Origin: Amycolatopsis camponoti | Lineage (GTDB): Bacteria > Actinomycetota > Actinomycetes > Mycobacteriales > Pseudonocardiaceae | Length of the DNA: 64,000 nucleotides | NCBI RefSeq assembly: GCF_902497555.1 | Contig: NZ_CABVGP010000002.1 | Coordinates: 2,430,501 to 2,494,500 of the forward strand | Direction of reading: 5' to 3' | In this document: in pieces, positions 24,463 through 33,938 of the stretch | Layout of the letters: each line of letters opens with the position of its first letter | How positions within the stretch are numbered: the first letter of the stretch is position 1 | The notes under the pieces: generated by a model | Told to the model about the DNA's origin: nothing | Databases searched by the model: none | The model's input: the letters and a program-made list of their open reading frames with translations, nothing else | Position numbers and translations under genes: made by a program

Positions 24463-25086
24463 TCAGCCGGCAACCGCGAGCATCGTCGTCATCCCGGCGA
24501 GGAGGCACGGGCCAAACGGTACGGCTGTACGCCTGACGCCCTCGCGTGATACGAGCAGCAAAACCAGCGCGAGGAACGAGGCGAGGGCCAGAGCGCCGGC
24601 CAGCTCGGCCCATCCGGACCACCCGGTCATCAGGCCGACGACGGCTGCCAGGACTACGTCACCGGAGCCAACACCGCCCTCTACCAGGACGGCGAGCAAA
24701 AGATAGAAGCCCGCCGCGGCGAGCATCGCCCAGACGGCACGAAGTCCTGGAGCCGAGTCGGAGCGCGCGACGCACAAGCAGAACAGCCCCGAGGCCCCGC
24801 CGAGCAGCTGGGGCACCACGACGATCCGAGGTAACCGATGTTCGACCCAGTCGATGATCGCGAGTGGGACGCCCAACGTCAGCACGAAGGCGTAGACGGC
24901 CAGCTCGCCGCGCTGGCCGACGCTCCAACCAAGGACGGCGAGCACGAGCGCCGTGATGATCGCGCCAAGCCACAAGGACGACACGATACGGGTCGGCTCG
25001 CGCAGAAGCCGTTTGGTGAGCAGGCTGCCCGCCGCGCCCAGTACGAAGCCCGCACCGCCGCTGATGGCGGCAAGCCAGGCGTTCAC
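24463..25086 (-). CDS. Prepilin peptidase, A24 family (CpaA/TadV-like) (207 aa)
   Basis: Cleaves the Gly-terminated leaders of Tad pilins at the inner membrane. Six to seven membrane helices are present. The two catalytic aspartates are visible: the one in LAIIDWVEHRLP and the one in GVGSGDVVLAAVVG (GxGD). The N-terminal Cys-rich methylase domain of PilD is absent, as in CpaA. GTG 25086 has CGGAG upstream. Transcribed divergently from the Tad operon that encodes its substrates. Confidence 0.87.
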   Translation of the reverse strand: MNAWLAAISGGAGFVLGAAGSLLTKRLLREPTRIVSSLWLGAIITALVLAVLGWSVGQRGELAVYAFVLTLGVPLAIIDWVEHRLPRIVVVPQLLGGASGLFCLCVARSDSAPGLRAVWAMLAAAGFYLLLAVLVEGGVGSGDVVLAAVVGLMTGWSGWAELAGALALASFLALVLLLVSREGVRRTAVPFGPCLLAGMTTMLAVAG

Positions 25087-25248
25087 CGCAGCTCCGAGGC
25101 TTCGCCTGAGCTGATTCCCTTCCCCATGACGCCATGCTGGCCACCTCGGAAGGCCAGCGCACCGCTCGTCCTTCCAACGGGTGAACCTCCGCCGAGGTGG
25201 TGTTTCGGGCCGGACGGCCAGCTGATCATTCCAACGGGAGGGGATTCC

Positions 25249-25797
25249 ATGAACGTGCGTCACGCCGCCATTGCCTGCTCGGTGGTCCTGCTGATCACCG
25301 GCTGCAGCACAGTCGAACCGAACCAGTCCGCGACGCCGTCCGCGCCGGCGACCACGAGCGCGACGGCGCAACCAGGCGACGTCGCAAAGCAGCGGGCCAC
25401 GGCGGCGTACCTCGGCATGTGGAACGACATGGCCGATGCCGCGACGACCTCGGACTGGCAGTCGCCGAAGCTCGCGCAGAACGCCACTTCGGACGCGCTG
25501 CAGACCATCTCGCGGAGCCTCTACGCCGACCACTACAACGGCTTGGTCACCAAGGGCCGGCCGCTGAATCACCCGCGCGTCCAGACCGCGGAGCCGCCGA
25601 CCGACCCGACGAGCGTCACGATCGCGGACTGCGGCGACTCCACGAGCTGGCTGAAGTACCGCGCCGACAACGGGCAGCCCGCCGACGACGGCCCCGGAGG
25701 CCGCCGGCAGATCGAGGCCTTGGTGAAGAGGGCGGTCGACGGCTCCTGGAAGGTCACCACCTTCGCGGTACACGAGGTCGGGTCATGCTCAGGGTGA
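25249..25797 (+). CDS. Lipoprotein of the Tad locus (182 aa)
   Basis: Begins MNVRHAAIACSVVLLITGCS, with a lipobox LITG-C at residue 19. A Thr/Ser/Ala-rich linker follows, then a folded domain of about 130 residues (AYLGMWNDMADAATTSDW, VTIADCGDSTSWLKY). ATG 25249 follows GGGAGGGG. Such anchored proteins of unknown role often begin Tad operons in actinobacteria. Its last 13 bases overlap the next gene. Confidence 0.78.
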   Translation: MNVRHAAIACSVVLLITGCSTVEPNQSATPSAPATTSATAQPGDVAKQRATAAYLGMWNDMADAATTSDWQSPKLAQNATSDALQTISRSLYADHYNGLVTKGRPLNHPRVQTAEPPTDPTSVTIADCGDSTSWLKYRADNGQPADDGPGGRRQIEALVKRAVDGSWKVTTFAVHEVGSCSG

Positions 25798-26756
25798 CCA
25801 GGACCGCGGCGTCCACCGCAGTCGCGTGCGGCTTGGTCCTGGCGCTGGCGCCCATTGCCGTCGCGGACGGCTGGGGGAATGTGCACTGTGGACAAGGCGG
25901 AAACCCGTCGTGCGAACTGGGCGCCGGACGCGGTGGTGCTTCGAAACCACAGCCACCCGCGGCGCAGGGAAAACCTGGAGCGCCACGCCCGGCGCCCGGG
26001 CAGGAGCCGCCCTCGGGCGACAGCATCATCGGCGGGAAGGACACCTCGGCGCACTGCTCATACGTCCGCAGCAACTACCAACCACCCGCCAACGGTGTGC
26101 AGACCGTCGCCCATCGCACTAACCCAGGGATGGGCTTGCTGGCCGCCTTCGTGCCCGCGCAGGCCGGTGGAGCTTGGTACGTCTACCGATGTTCCGGCCC
26201 GGGCGTCCATGACGGCCTGTACCGAGCCCCGATCTGGCTCCCGGACGGACAGGTTCCGGCAGAAGCTGTGTTGCCCTCGCCGCAAGAGCTGGCGGAGCAG
26301 GCCCGGGCGCAGCTGCGTTTGCCGTCTCCGCGCATCCAGGCGAACCCCATCGGCGAGAAGCTCGTGAGCCTGCCGACCTGGCTGTGGCTGGACCGCGGTA
26401 GCTGGGATGCGCAGCAAGCAACGGCAGCCGTCCCCGGTGTCTCGGTGACAGCGGTGGCCACGCCGACCTCCGTCTCGTGGTCGATGGGGGATGGCGCGAA
26501 CGTGAGCTGTTCGGGACCAGGGACTCCATTCTCAGCCGGCCGGAATCCCGCAGCTGCCTCGCCGGATTGCGGCCATACCTATCACCGGTCCTCAGCTTCA
26601 GCACCGGCCCACCAATTCGCTGTCCGCGCGACCGCGCACTGGACCGTCGTGTGGTCGGGTGCCGGAGCCAGCGGCACCTTCCCGGACATGACGACTTCCG
26701 ATTCGGCCGCCTTCCGCGTCGCCGAGGTGCAGGCGCTCGGCACCGGGAAGCGCTGA
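25785..26756 (+). CDS. Secreted protein of the Tad locus (323 aa)
   Basis: Signal peptide MLRVTRTAASTAVACGLVLA with cleavage near AVADG. The mature protein starts with a Cys-containing segment, NVHCGQGGNPSCELGAG, then a Pro-rich linker, then a region with WYVYRCSGPGVHDG and a C-terminal beta-rich domain, VSWSMGDGANVSCSG. The last part resembles a PKD-like fold. ATG 25785 follows GAGGTCGGG. Likely an extracellular pilus-associated or cell-wall component; no enzyme motif was seen. Confidence 0.72.
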   Translation: MLRVTRTAASTAVACGLVLALAPIAVADGWGNVHCGQGGNPSCELGAGRGGASKPQPPAAQGKPGAPRPAPGQEPPSGDSIIGGKDTSAHCSYVRSNYQPPANGVQTVAHRTNPGMGLLAAFVPAQAGGAWYVYRCSGPGVHDGLYRAPIWLPDGQVPAEAVLPSPQELAEQARAQLRLPSPRIQANPIGEKLVSLPTWLWLDRGSWDAQQATAAVPGVSVTAVATPTSVSWSMGDGANVSCSGPGTPFSAGRNPAAASPDCGHTYHRSSASAPAHQFAVRATAHWTVVWSGAGASGTFPDMTTSDSAAFRVAEVQALGTGKR

Positions 26757-26849
26757 CCGGCCCAGCCGGACTCGCACATTCGAATCTCCGCTTCAGCCGT
26801 GCATGCGCTTGGGTGCACGGCGCGGTCGACCCATGCCTGGAGGCAACTC

Positions 26850-27548
26850 GTGACCAGCATCCGCACCGACGACCACAGCACCGAATCCGAGGTGGGTTCC
26901 GTGTCGTGGGTCGGAAAGAAGGGAAGGCTGACGGCCGTGCCGACCGGTCGCCGTCCGCATCGGCGGTTGCCGCACCTGCTCGTCGGCGTCCTGCTCGTCG
27001 TGGTCTGCGTCGGCGGCGCGCTCTGGTGGTCGAGCACCGCACAGGACCGAGTTCCGGTCCTGGCCGTCGCTCGCCCGCTGAGCGTCGGACACGCCCTCGA
27101 GCCTGGGGATGTCCGCGAGGTGGAGGTCTCGGCTGCCGACATGGTCGCCATCGTCCCGGCCGGGCAGGCAGCGACAGTGCTCGGCCGGCGCATGGCGACA
27201 AGCCTCGGCGTCGGCTCGCTGCTTACCCCGGGCAGCTTCGGCCCGTCGATGATTCCGGCCGCCGGGTACGCCGTCGTGGCGGTCGCTCTGAAGCCCGGCC
27301 AGTTCCCGCTGGAGCTCGCGCCCGGTTCTCCCGTCCTCGTGGTTACGTCATCGGTGGCTTCGCCTCCGGCAGAGCAGCCTGCAGGCGGCGACTCAACCTG
27401 GCCGGCGACGGTGACTGGTGTCGCCAAAGCGGAGATCGACCAGAACACCGTCGTCTCGCTGCAGCTGCCCGGCACCAGCGCACCGGCGCTCGCCCGAGTG
27501 CCTTCTGGCCAGGTCTCGTTGGTCATGCTCGCTGTCGGTGATCGCTGA
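26850..27548 (+). CDS. CpaB-like SAF-domain protein (232 aa)
   Basis: One N-terminal membrane helix (LPHLLVGVLLVVVCVGGALW) is followed by a SAF domain: VLAVARPLSVGHALEPGDV and GRRMATSLGVGSLLTPG. CpaB-type proteins assist Tad pilus assembly at the envelope. GTG 26850 follows GGAGG at about 7 bases. Its TGA overlaps the next ATG by one base (TGATG). Confidence 0.8.
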   Translation: MTSIRTDDHSTESEVGSVSWVGKKGRLTAVPTGRRPHRRLPHLLVGVLLVVVCVGGALWWSSTAQDRVPVLAVARPLSVGHALEPGDVREVEVSAADMVAIVPAGQAATVLGRRMATSLGVGSLLTPGSFGPSMIPAAGYAVVAVALKPGQFPLELAPGSPVLVVTSSVASPPAEQPAGGDSTWPATVTGVAKAEIDQNTVVSLQLPGTSAPALARVPSGQVSLVMLAVGDR

Positions 27549-28402
27549 TGTTGATCGCGTTGACCAGCGTCAAGGGATCGCCGGGCGTCACCACGTTCAC
27601 CGTCGCGCTGGCCGCTAACTGGCCGGCCGCTGCCCGCCGCGTGGTGGTCGAATGCGATCCGGCGGGCGGGGATCTTGCTCAGCGATTCGTGTTGCCGCCG
27701 TCACCCGGCCTGCTCAGCCTGGCCGCCGCAGCGCGTGGCCAGCTCGAGCCCGAGGCAGTTTGGAATCACACACAGCCACTGGTCGGCGAGGTGCGCGTGA
27801 TGCCCGGCCCGTCCGGCAGTCACCAGGCACGCGCCGCGCTGAGCGGCGTGACGGCCTCTGGCTCGCCCCTGTACGGCGCGGGGCAGCTGCCAGGTGTGGC
27901 GCTGTTCGTCGACTGCGGCCGGATGGACCCTGGCTCACCCGCAGAACCGGTGATCCGGAAGGCAGACGTTCTCCTGTTGGTCTCCGGCACCCACAGCGAT
28001 GAGCTCGCGCACCTGGCTGTCCGGCTGCACGAGCTGGGACGAGCTGCCGCACGTCCCTGCCTGGTGCTCGCCGGCCAAGGGCACTCGACCGCCGAGGTCG
28101 AGCGCGAGCTGGGGATCCCGGTCATGGCGAGGATTCCCCACAATCCCGGTGCGGCCGCGGCGCTCACCGGTCATGCCGTGGCCGGACGACGGGAGAAAGG
28201 CGGGCTCGTGCGAGCGGCTGGGGCGGTTGCTCGGAGCCTGCTCGGCGGGACCGTCCCGACGCAAGCCACGGGCGTTCCGGCCGCCCTCGGAACGCAGGTT
28301 TCGGGGGTGCCACCTCAGCAGATCCGGACGTCCGGTGTCCGCGTCGTCCCGCCGGAACTGCCACACAACGGCGCCGTGCTCAGGAAGGACGTCTCGTCAT
28401 GA
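27548..28402 (+). CDS. TadZ/CpaE-like ParA-family ATPase (284 aa)
   Basis: Localises the Tad machine. Deviant Walker A SVKGSPGVTTFT (K-G-x-x-G-V-T-T), then VVECDPAGGDLAQRF as switch I and LFVDCGRM as Walker B. The N-terminal receiver domain of CpaE is missing, which is usual in actinobacterial versions. The C-terminal 60 residues are a Pro/Val-rich linker. ATGA overlap with the downstream ATPase gene. Confidence 0.83.
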   Translation: MLIALTSVKGSPGVTTFTVALAANWPAAARRVVVECDPAGGDLAQRFVLPPSPGLLSLAAAARGQLEPEAVWNHTQPLVGEVRVMPGPSGSHQARAALSGVTASGSPLYGAGQLPGVALFVDCGRMDPGSPAEPVIRKADVLLLVSGTHSDELAHLAVRLHELGRAAARPCLVLAGQGHSTAEVERELGIPVMARIPHNPGAAAALTGHAVAGRREKGGLVRAAGAVARSLLGGTVPTQATGVPAALGTQVSGVPPQQIRTSGVRVVPPELPHNGAVLRKDVSS

Positions 28403-29754
28403 CCGTGCTCGATGAACATCGCCAACGCGCCGCCGACGGAAATCCGGAGGGGCGGCTTCGCACTCACCTTCGTCATGCACTCGCCAGTGAGCTGCCAAGC
28501 CGCGTCGGTGGAGACGCGCTGACGGTCACCGGCGAACGCCGACGCGAACTCGCCCGGGAAGTTCTCCTCGCCGCGAGCGCCGACCACAGCGAAGCCGAGC
28601 TGCAGGCCGGCCGTGTCCTGCTTCCGACCGACGTCGAAGCCAGTGTCACCGACGCCGTGCTGGACGAGGTCTTCGGGATGGGCGGCCTGCAGCCACTGCT
28701 CGACGACCCGGCGGTCGAGACGATCAACGTCAACAGCTTCAACCGCGTCTTCGTGCAGTACTCCGATGGCACCCGCGCTCAGGTAGCTCCGATCGCGGCT
28801 TCGAACGGCGAGCTGACCGACCTGATCCGCACCCTCGCGGCGCGCGCGTCCTCGGAGGAGCGCCGGTTCGACCGTGGCTCTCCTTCGCTGAACCTCCAGC
28901 TCCCGGGAGGCGAGCGGCTGTTCGCCGTGCTCGGGCTCACCGCCGGCGGGATCACGGCGTGCTCGATCCGCCGCCACGGCTACCTCACGACCTCCCTCGC
29001 CCAGCTGCGCCGTCGCGGCACCCTCGACGTAGGCCTGGAGCGATTCCTCCGCGCGCTCGTCCGGGCTCGCAAGAACGTCCTGATCACCGGCGGCACCGGA
29101 ATCGGCAAGACGACCCTGCTCCGCGCCATGGCGGCCGAGATGGACCCCCTCGAACGCATCGTCACCATCGAAGACGCCTTCGAGCTTGGCCTCGGTATCG
29201 ATCCGAGGCAGCACGCCGACGTCACGGCGTTGCAGGCACGCGAGGCCAATGTCGAGGGAGCCGGTGCGATCAGCCAGGCCGAGCTCGTCCGCTGGGGCCT
29301 GCGGATGTCCCCGGACCGCGTGATCGTCGGCGAGATCCGCGGGCCCGAGGTCATCCCGATGTGCAACGCGATGTCCCAGGGCAACGACGGCTCGATGGCG
29401 ACCCTGCACGCGAGCAGCTCGAAGATCGCGTTCACGCGCCTCGCGTCCTACGCCGCACAAGGCGCTGAACGGCTGCCGCTGGAGGCGACCGCCTTGCTCG
29501 TGGCGTCCAGCGTGCACTTCGTCGTCCATCTGACCAAAGCCGGAGATCGCACGACCAGGGTGGTCTCCTCGATCCGCGAGGTAGTCGATGCTGACGGCGG
29601 CACCGTCGTGTCCAACGAGATCTACCGCCCAGGCTCCGACCTCCGAGCACGTCCGGTCGCCGGCGCGCTCCGGTCCGACACGCTCGACGACCTCATCGAC
29701 GCAGGGTTCGACCGCGAACTGCTCGCCCAGCCGGACGGGTGGTGGGCAGCATGA
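28399..29754 (+). CDS. TadA/CpaF secretion ATPase (451 aa)
   Basis: Hexameric motor of the Tad pilus. All family motifs are visible: Walker A ITGGTGIGKTTLL, Asp box VTIEDAFELGLG, Walker B MSPDRVIVGEIRGPEV and His box GSMATLHASSSK. The N-terminal domain of about 150 residues holds the LQPLLDDPAVETINVN signature. It is a full-length CpaF and the strongest diagnostic gene of the locus. Its stop overlaps the tadB start. Confidence 0.93.
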   Translation: MTVLDEHRQRAADGNPEGRLRTHLRHALASELPSRVGGDALTVTGERRRELAREVLLAASADHSEAELQAGRVLLPTDVEASVTDAVLDEVFGMGGLQPLLDDPAVETINVNSFNRVFVQYSDGTRAQVAPIAASNGELTDLIRTLAARASSEERRFDRGSPSLNLQLPGGERLFAVLGLTAGGITACSIRRHGYLTTSLAQLRRRGTLDVGLERFLRALVRARKNVLITGGTGIGKTTLLRAMAAEMDPLERIVTIEDAFELGLGIDPRQHADVTALQAREANVEGAGAISQAELVRWGLRMSPDRVIVGEIRGPEVIPMCNAMSQGNDGSMATLHASSSKIAFTRLASYAAQGAERLPLEATALLVASSVHFVVHLTKAGDRTTRVVSSIREVVDADGGTVVSNEIYRPGSDLRARPVAGALRSDTLDDLIDAGFDRELLAQPDGWWAA

Positions 29755-30647
29755 GCAGCACCGTGATCGGCTGCGTGATCGGGCTCGGGACTTCCGTCGG
29801 GCTGCTGTTCATCCTTGTCGGGCTTCGGCGGCCGCAGCTGGCGACCGGACGACGTCCGGCTGGCCGAGAGCTGCCCTGGCGTACCGATCGGCGTTGGGGT
29901 TTTCGTTTGGCGCTCGCGGCGGGCATCGGCCTGCTTGCCGGCACGGCGACCGGCTGGGTTGTGGGAGGAGTTCTTGCATCCGCCGCGGCCTGGTTCCTGC
30001 CTGCGCTGGTCGGACCGGATCGTGCTCACGTCCGCCGGGTCGCGCGCATTGAGGCCGTGGCGTCGTGGACCGAGATGTTGCGCGACACGCTCTCAGCCGC
30101 AGCTGGCCTGGAGCAGGCGATCCTCGCCACGGCCCCGCTGGCGCCGGCAGCGATTCGCGGCGACGTGGCCAACCTCGCCGTGCGGCTGCAGAGTGGCCAG
30201 CGGCTTGCGCCGGCCTTGCGGCTGCTGGCGGACGAGGTCGCCGACTCGACCGCGGACCTGGTCATCGCGTCGTTGATCCTCGCGGCCGAGAACCAGGCTC
30301 GCCAGCTCGGCGAGCTGCTCGGCTCCCTGGCCGAAACCGCTCGGGCACAAGCAGCGATGCGCACGCGCGTCGAAACCGGGCGTGCCCGCACGCGCACCTC
30401 GGTCCGGGTCATCGTGGGCACCACCATCGTCTTTGCCATCGGAGTCGTCGTGCTCAACCGCGCCTACCTCACGGCGTATGACAGCCCGCTCGGACAGGCA
30501 GTCCTGCTCGGAATCGGCGCGCTGTTCGGCACCGGATTCGGCTGGCTCGCCCGGATCGTGGCTGGTCGGGCTGCGCCGCGGCTGCTCTCGCTCCGTGAGC
30601 AACCGGAGCCGGAACCGGCTACGGCGGCCTTGTGGGGAGGTGAGTGA
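29751..30647 (+). CDS. TadB-like inner-membrane platform protein (298 aa)
   Basis: Type II secretion F domain at residues about 100-230 (LRDTLSAAAGLEQAILATA), with membrane helices near the N-terminus (VIGCVIGLGTSVGLLFILVG) and at the C-terminus. The start is ATG 29751, in ATGA overlap with tadA; an in-frame ATG 12 bases upstream is less likely. Works with TadC to anchor the ATPase. Confidence 0.87.
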   Translation: MSSTVIGCVIGLGTSVGLLFILVGLRRPQLATGRRPAGRELPWRTDRRWGFRLALAAGIGLLAGTATGWVVGGVLASAAAWFLPALVGPDRAHVRRVARIEAVASWTEMLRDTLSAAAGLEQAILATAPLAPAAIRGDVANLAVRLQSGQRLAPALRLLADEVADSTADLVIASLILAAENQARQLGELLGSLAETARAQAAMRTRVETGRARTRTSVRVIVGTTIVFAIGVVVLNRAYLTAYDSPLGQAVLLGIGALFGTGFGWLARIVAGRAAPRLLSLREQPEPEPATAALWGGE

Positions 30648-31525
30648 GCATGATCGCCGTCGTCTTGATCGGTATCGGAACCGGACTCGGCCTGTGGCTG
30701 ATCCTGGCCTGGGCGATCCCTCCACGGCAGACACTTCAAGGACGGCTTTCAGGAGCGGGTTCGTTCGTCGAGGTTGCCGACGCGACGTGGGCTACGGCCT
30801 TGGCTCGGCCCCTCCTGCCTGGTCTGCGGGCGCTCGGCTTGCCGGGGAGTGGCCTCGAACGCGATCTACGCGTGCTCGGCCGTGGCGTCGATGCGCACTT
30901 GGCGGTGAAGCTCGTGCTCTGCTGTACCGGATTGCTGGCGCCGTTCCTGCTTCAAGGCCTACTTGCCCTCGGCGACCTCCGGCTCGGTTTCGAGCTCCCG
31001 TTCGTCACCGCGGTTGTGTTGGCCGCGGCGGGCTTTCTGCTACCCGACCTTGATGCCCGGGCGAAAGCCGCGCGTGCACGTGCAGAGTTCCGCGCCGCGT
31101 TGTCGGCGTTTCTGGACCTCGTCTGGGTCACCCTCGCGGGCGGCGCGGGGATCGAGTCGGCCTTGCTCGCGGCGGCGGGCGTCGGATGCGGACCGGCTTT
31201 CACCCGACTCCGTCGCGCGCTCGCCGCCGCCCAGCTGACGCGCACCACGCCTTGGACGACGCTGCGCCGGCTCGGTGACGAGCTGGACATCAACGAGCTC
31301 GCCGAACTCGCCGCGTCGATCTCCCTAGCCGGCACCGAGGGCGCCAAGATCCGCGCTTCGCTGTCCGCCAAGGCCGGCGCGCTGCGAACTCATCTCGTAG
31401 CCGACGCCGAGGCCGAGGCGCAGGCCGCGACCGAACGGATGGCACTGCCGGTGACCCTGCTGTTCCTCGGCTTCCTCGGGTTCATCGCGTATCCAGCCAT
31501 CACGCAGGTCCTCAACGGGATCTGA
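30644..31525 (+). CDS. TadC-like inner-membrane platform protein (293 aa)
   Basis: A second T2SSF protein: EFRAALSAFLDLVWVTLAGG and ATERMALPVTLLFLGFLGFI flank the domain. Starts GTG 30644, overlapping the tadB stop. The length and the helix pattern (one N-terminal, two central, one C-terminal) match TadC. Confidence 0.87.
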   Translation: MSMIAVVLIGIGTGLGLWLILAWAIPPRQTLQGRLSGAGSFVEVADATWATALARPLLPGLRALGLPGSGLERDLRVLGRGVDAHLAVKLVLCCTGLLAPFLLQGLLALGDLRLGFELPFVTAVVLAAAGFLLPDLDARAKAARARAEFRAALSAFLDLVWVTLAGGAGIESALLAAAGVGCGPAFTRLRRALAAAQLTRTTPWTTLRRLGDELDINELAELAASISLAGTEGAKIRASLSAKAGALRTHLVADAEAEAQAATERMALPVTLLFLGFLGFIAYPAITQVLNGI

Positions 31526-31543
31526 ACGTCCACAGGAGACACC

Positions 31544-31744
31544 ATGCTGCTCTACATTCGAGTTCTCTGGAACCTCATCACCGCACGCATCCTGCGAACC
31601 CTCGCGGACGACGACCGCGGCGAGATCACGACCACCGTCATCGTCACGGCCCTCATGGCCGTGTTGGCGATCGCCTTGATCGCGATCATCGCGGCGAAGC
31701 TTACGGCCAAGGCGAACAGCATCGACCTCGGCCTTGGCGGCTGA
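31544..31744 (+). CDS. Flp-type pilin-like small protein (66 aa)
   Basis: A polar N-terminus, MLLYIRVLWNLITARILRTL, ends in DDDRG and is followed by one long hydrophobic helix, TTTVIVTALMAVLAIALIAI. Position and size match the Tad major pilin. Cleavage after the Gly of DRG is plausible, but the usual Glu at +5 is a Thr. ATG 31544 follows AGGAGA. Confidence 0.75.
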   Translation: MLLYIRVLWNLITARILRTLADDDRGEITTTVIVTALMAVLAIALIAIIAAKLTAKANSIDLGLGG

Positions 31745-31745
31745 C

Positions 31746-32144
31746 GTGATTGCGCGTTTTCGTCGTGCGTTGGCGGGGGATAGGGGAGAGGTAAGCGCCG
31801 AGCTGGTGATCGCGACGCCGCTGTTGCTGCTGGCGCTGCTGGCGATCGTCCAATTCGCACTTTGGTCGCACGCCGTCCACGTCGCTCAGGCAGCCGCTTC
31901 CCAAGCCCTGTCGGTGACCCGCGTCCAGGAGGGCGCCACCTCGGCCGGCCATGACGCCGGCCAGCGGCTGCTCGACGACTTGGTCCGTGGACCCCTGCGC
32001 TCGCCGCGTATCGAGGTCGTCCGTACTTCGACCTCGGCGTCGGTGAGTGTGGAGGGCGAGGTCGTCGCGGTCCTGCCCGGCGTGCACCTGCACGTGCACG
32101 CCGAAGCTGCCGGCGAGGTCGAAAGGTTCGTTCCGGACGTCTGA
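31746..32144 (+). CDS. TadE-like pseudopilin (132 aa)
   Basis: A DRG-EVSAE leader site (Glu at +5) precedes the hydrophobic stretch LVIATPLLLLALLAIVQFAL, the TadE signature. GTG 31746 is chosen; TTG 31734 is an alternative that overlaps the pilin gene. The soluble C-terminus is beta-rich (VVRTSTSASVSVEGEVVAVL). Likely processed by the prepilin peptidase at 24.5-25.1 kb. Confidence 0.8.
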   Translation: MIARFRRALAGDRGEVSAELVIATPLLLLALLAIVQFALWSHAVHVAQAAASQALSVTRVQEGATSAGHDAGQRLLDDLVRGPLRSPRIEVVRTSTSASVSVEGEVVAVLPGVHLHVHAEAAGEVERFVPDV

Positions 32145-32161
32145 TCGAAGGGAGAGAAGCC

Positions 32162-33037
32162 ATGCCACTGCTCGAAAAGCCGGAGTCAGTGACCGTCGGC
32201 GACTTTGTCGACGGACCGGACACCGTGTTGTGGAATCCCGCGCTAACAGAGAAACGTTGGCGGCGGCTGGTTCTTCGCACCTTCCTCGAACGACTCTTCT
32301 CGGCTCGTTGTGCGGCGGGGTTGCTGGCTCTGGCGCTGGGTGTCGCTGCCGGAGGAACCCTCGTCGGGGCGTTGACGATCGGCGGCGCCATTGCGCTAGT
32401 GCTGAGCGGCTTCTGCGATGCGATCGTCACCGCAGCTTGCCTGTCGACCGATCACGAGCATCGGCATGGACGCCGTTGCCGTCTGGAGCGTTCTCCCGGC
32501 GAGTTCTTCCTCCGAAGCGTTGATTTCGCGGACCTCGGCAAAGCAGCGCAGCACACGGCCGGGCTGCTGGTCGAGCTCACCAGCGAACTCCACGGCTCGA
32601 AGGCACGCGATTGGCTCGACCCCGGGCTGCCTGACCGTGTCCACCAAGTCGTCTGGGATGCGTTGGTTCGCTTGGCCCGGACGGCGTCTGCTCGCCGGCA
32701 CGCCGCGCGGCTCGCGGCGATGCCAGACGAGGCCGATCTCGCGGCTACGACCGCGGCGGTGATCGCCGAGTTCGACACCCTGTTCGACGAGCTGGTCCTC
32801 CACCTCCAGGGATGCGTCACGCTCGCCCGTGAGTGGGAAGCCAAGCTACGCCACACTGAGCTCGTCCAGCACACCCGTGCCCTCCGCGCCGAGCTGGACG
32901 CCGCGTCGATCCGCCGGGTGGTCGAGGTCGCCGAGGAACTGCCGAAGTCCGTCTTCGCATATGTCACCGCGGCTCGAGACCTGACAGGCGCTGGACGGTT
33001 CCCGTGGGAACTGCCGTCCGCGGAGCCGGCTCCGTGA
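32162..33037 (+). CDS. Hypothetical membrane protein inside the Tad operon (291 aa)
   Basis: Two membrane helices at residues about 48-90 ([40 protein letters not shown]) are followed by a 190-residue, mostly helical cytoplasmic domain ([20 protein letters not shown]). ATG 32162 follows AAGGGAGAG. No known Tad component matches. It is conserved in position between two TadE-like genes and coupled by GTGA to the next gene, so it probably belongs to the machine. Confidence 0.68.
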   Translation: MPLLEKPESVTVGDFVDGPDTVLWNPALTEKRWRRLVLRTFLERLFSARCAAGLLALALGVAAGGTLVGALTIGGAIALVLSGFCDAIVTAACLSTDHEHRHGRRCRLERSPGEFFLRSVDFADLGKAAQHTAGLLVELTSELHGSKARDWLDPGLPDRVHQVVWDALVRLARTASARRHAARLAAMPDEADLAATTAAVIAEFDTLFDELVLHLQGCVTLAREWEAKLRHTELVQHTRALRAELDAASIRRVVEVAEELPKSVFAYVTAARDLTGAGRFPWELPSAEPAP

Positions 33038-33492
33038 ACGCCGTGCAGCTCCGGCGGGTGGTCGGCTGGTGGCGTGCCCAAGGCGGGGCGGTGACCGCCG
33101 AGGCCGTCCTGATCGCACCGGTCCTGGTCATGCTGCTGGTATTCGTCGCCGTAGTCGTCCACCGAGGCGTCGACGCGCGCCTGCGGCTCGATGACGCCGC
33201 GCACCAGGCCGCGCGCGCCGCGAGTCTGCAGCGATCGCCGGTCGCTGCCAGCACGGCGGCACAAGCGACCGCCACCTTGGCGCTCGTGCACGCTGGGCTG
33301 GTCTGTCGCGACGCCGCGGTCGCTACGACGACCTCGGCGAGCCCGGGGAGCACCGTCCTCGTCAGCGTCCGCTGCACCGTCGACTTCGGCCAGGCGCTCG
33401 TCCTGGGGGTGCCCGGCAGCCGGACGCTGAGCGCCACGGCCAGCGAGGTCATCGACACCTATCGCTCCCAACCAGCCACCGGAGGAACGTAA
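33034..33492 (+). CDS. Second TadE-like pseudopilin (152 aa)
   Basis: QGG-AVTAE with Glu at +5 precedes [20 protein letters not shown], a typical class III prepilin leader. GTG 33034 overlaps the preceding stop (GTGA). Its own stop overlaps the next ATG (TAATG). Two Cys in the mature part may form a disulfide. Confidence 0.8.
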   Translation: MNAVQLRRVVGWWRAQGGAVTAEAVLIAPVLVMLLVFVAVVVHRGVDARLRLDDAAHQAARAASLQRSPVAASTAAQATATLALVHAGLVCRDAAVATTTSASPGSTVLVSVRCTVDFGQALVLGVPGSRTLSATASEVIDTYRSQPATGGT

Positions 33493-33926
33493 TGGACGCC
33501 CGTCGTGCGGCGTGGTGGCGAGCAGAGGAAGGCCAGGTCTCGGCGTTCGTCGTCGTGCTCGTGCTCGGGCTGCTGGCCTTGGCCGGCCTGGGGCTCGACG
33601 GCGGACTCGCGCTCGCCGCAAAGGTCCGAGCGACCGGGCAGGCCGAATCTGCGGCACGGGCCGGCGCGCAAGCGATCGATCTCGCCGCGTACCGGGCGAC
33701 CGGCGCGTTGCGGCTGGTCTCCGCGGACGCCGACGAGCTCGCCCGCTGGTATCTCGCCGGAGTCGGCGCCTCCGGCGAGGTGACCGCGACGGTCGACACC
33801 GTGACGGTCACGGTCACGACCAGCCAGCGCACCCAGCTACTGTCGCTCATCGGCATCCCGGCGATCGGCGTCCACGGCAGCGGCGCTGCACACCCCCAGC
33901 GCGGCATCACCACGCTCGAGCCCTGA
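33492..33926 (+). CDS. TadG-like pilus assembly protein (144 aa)
   Basis: EEGQVSAFVVVLVLGLLALAGLG is the TadG-type N-terminus, in which the hydrophobic helix follows GQ; cited in parts as EEGQVSAF and VVLVLGLLALAG. It lacks the +5 Glu, as TadG proteins often do, so it is probably not cleaved. The soluble remainder is short compared with full TadG and lacks a VWA domain. Confidence 0.78.
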   Translation: MDARRAAWWRAEEGQVSAFVVVLVLGLLALAGLGLDGGLALAAKVRATGQAESAARAGAQAIDLAAYRATGALRLVSADADELARWYLAGVGASGEVTATVDTVTVTVTTSQRTQLLSLIGIPAIGVHGSGAAHPQRGITTLEP

Positions 33927-33938
33927 AGGAGAGGAAGC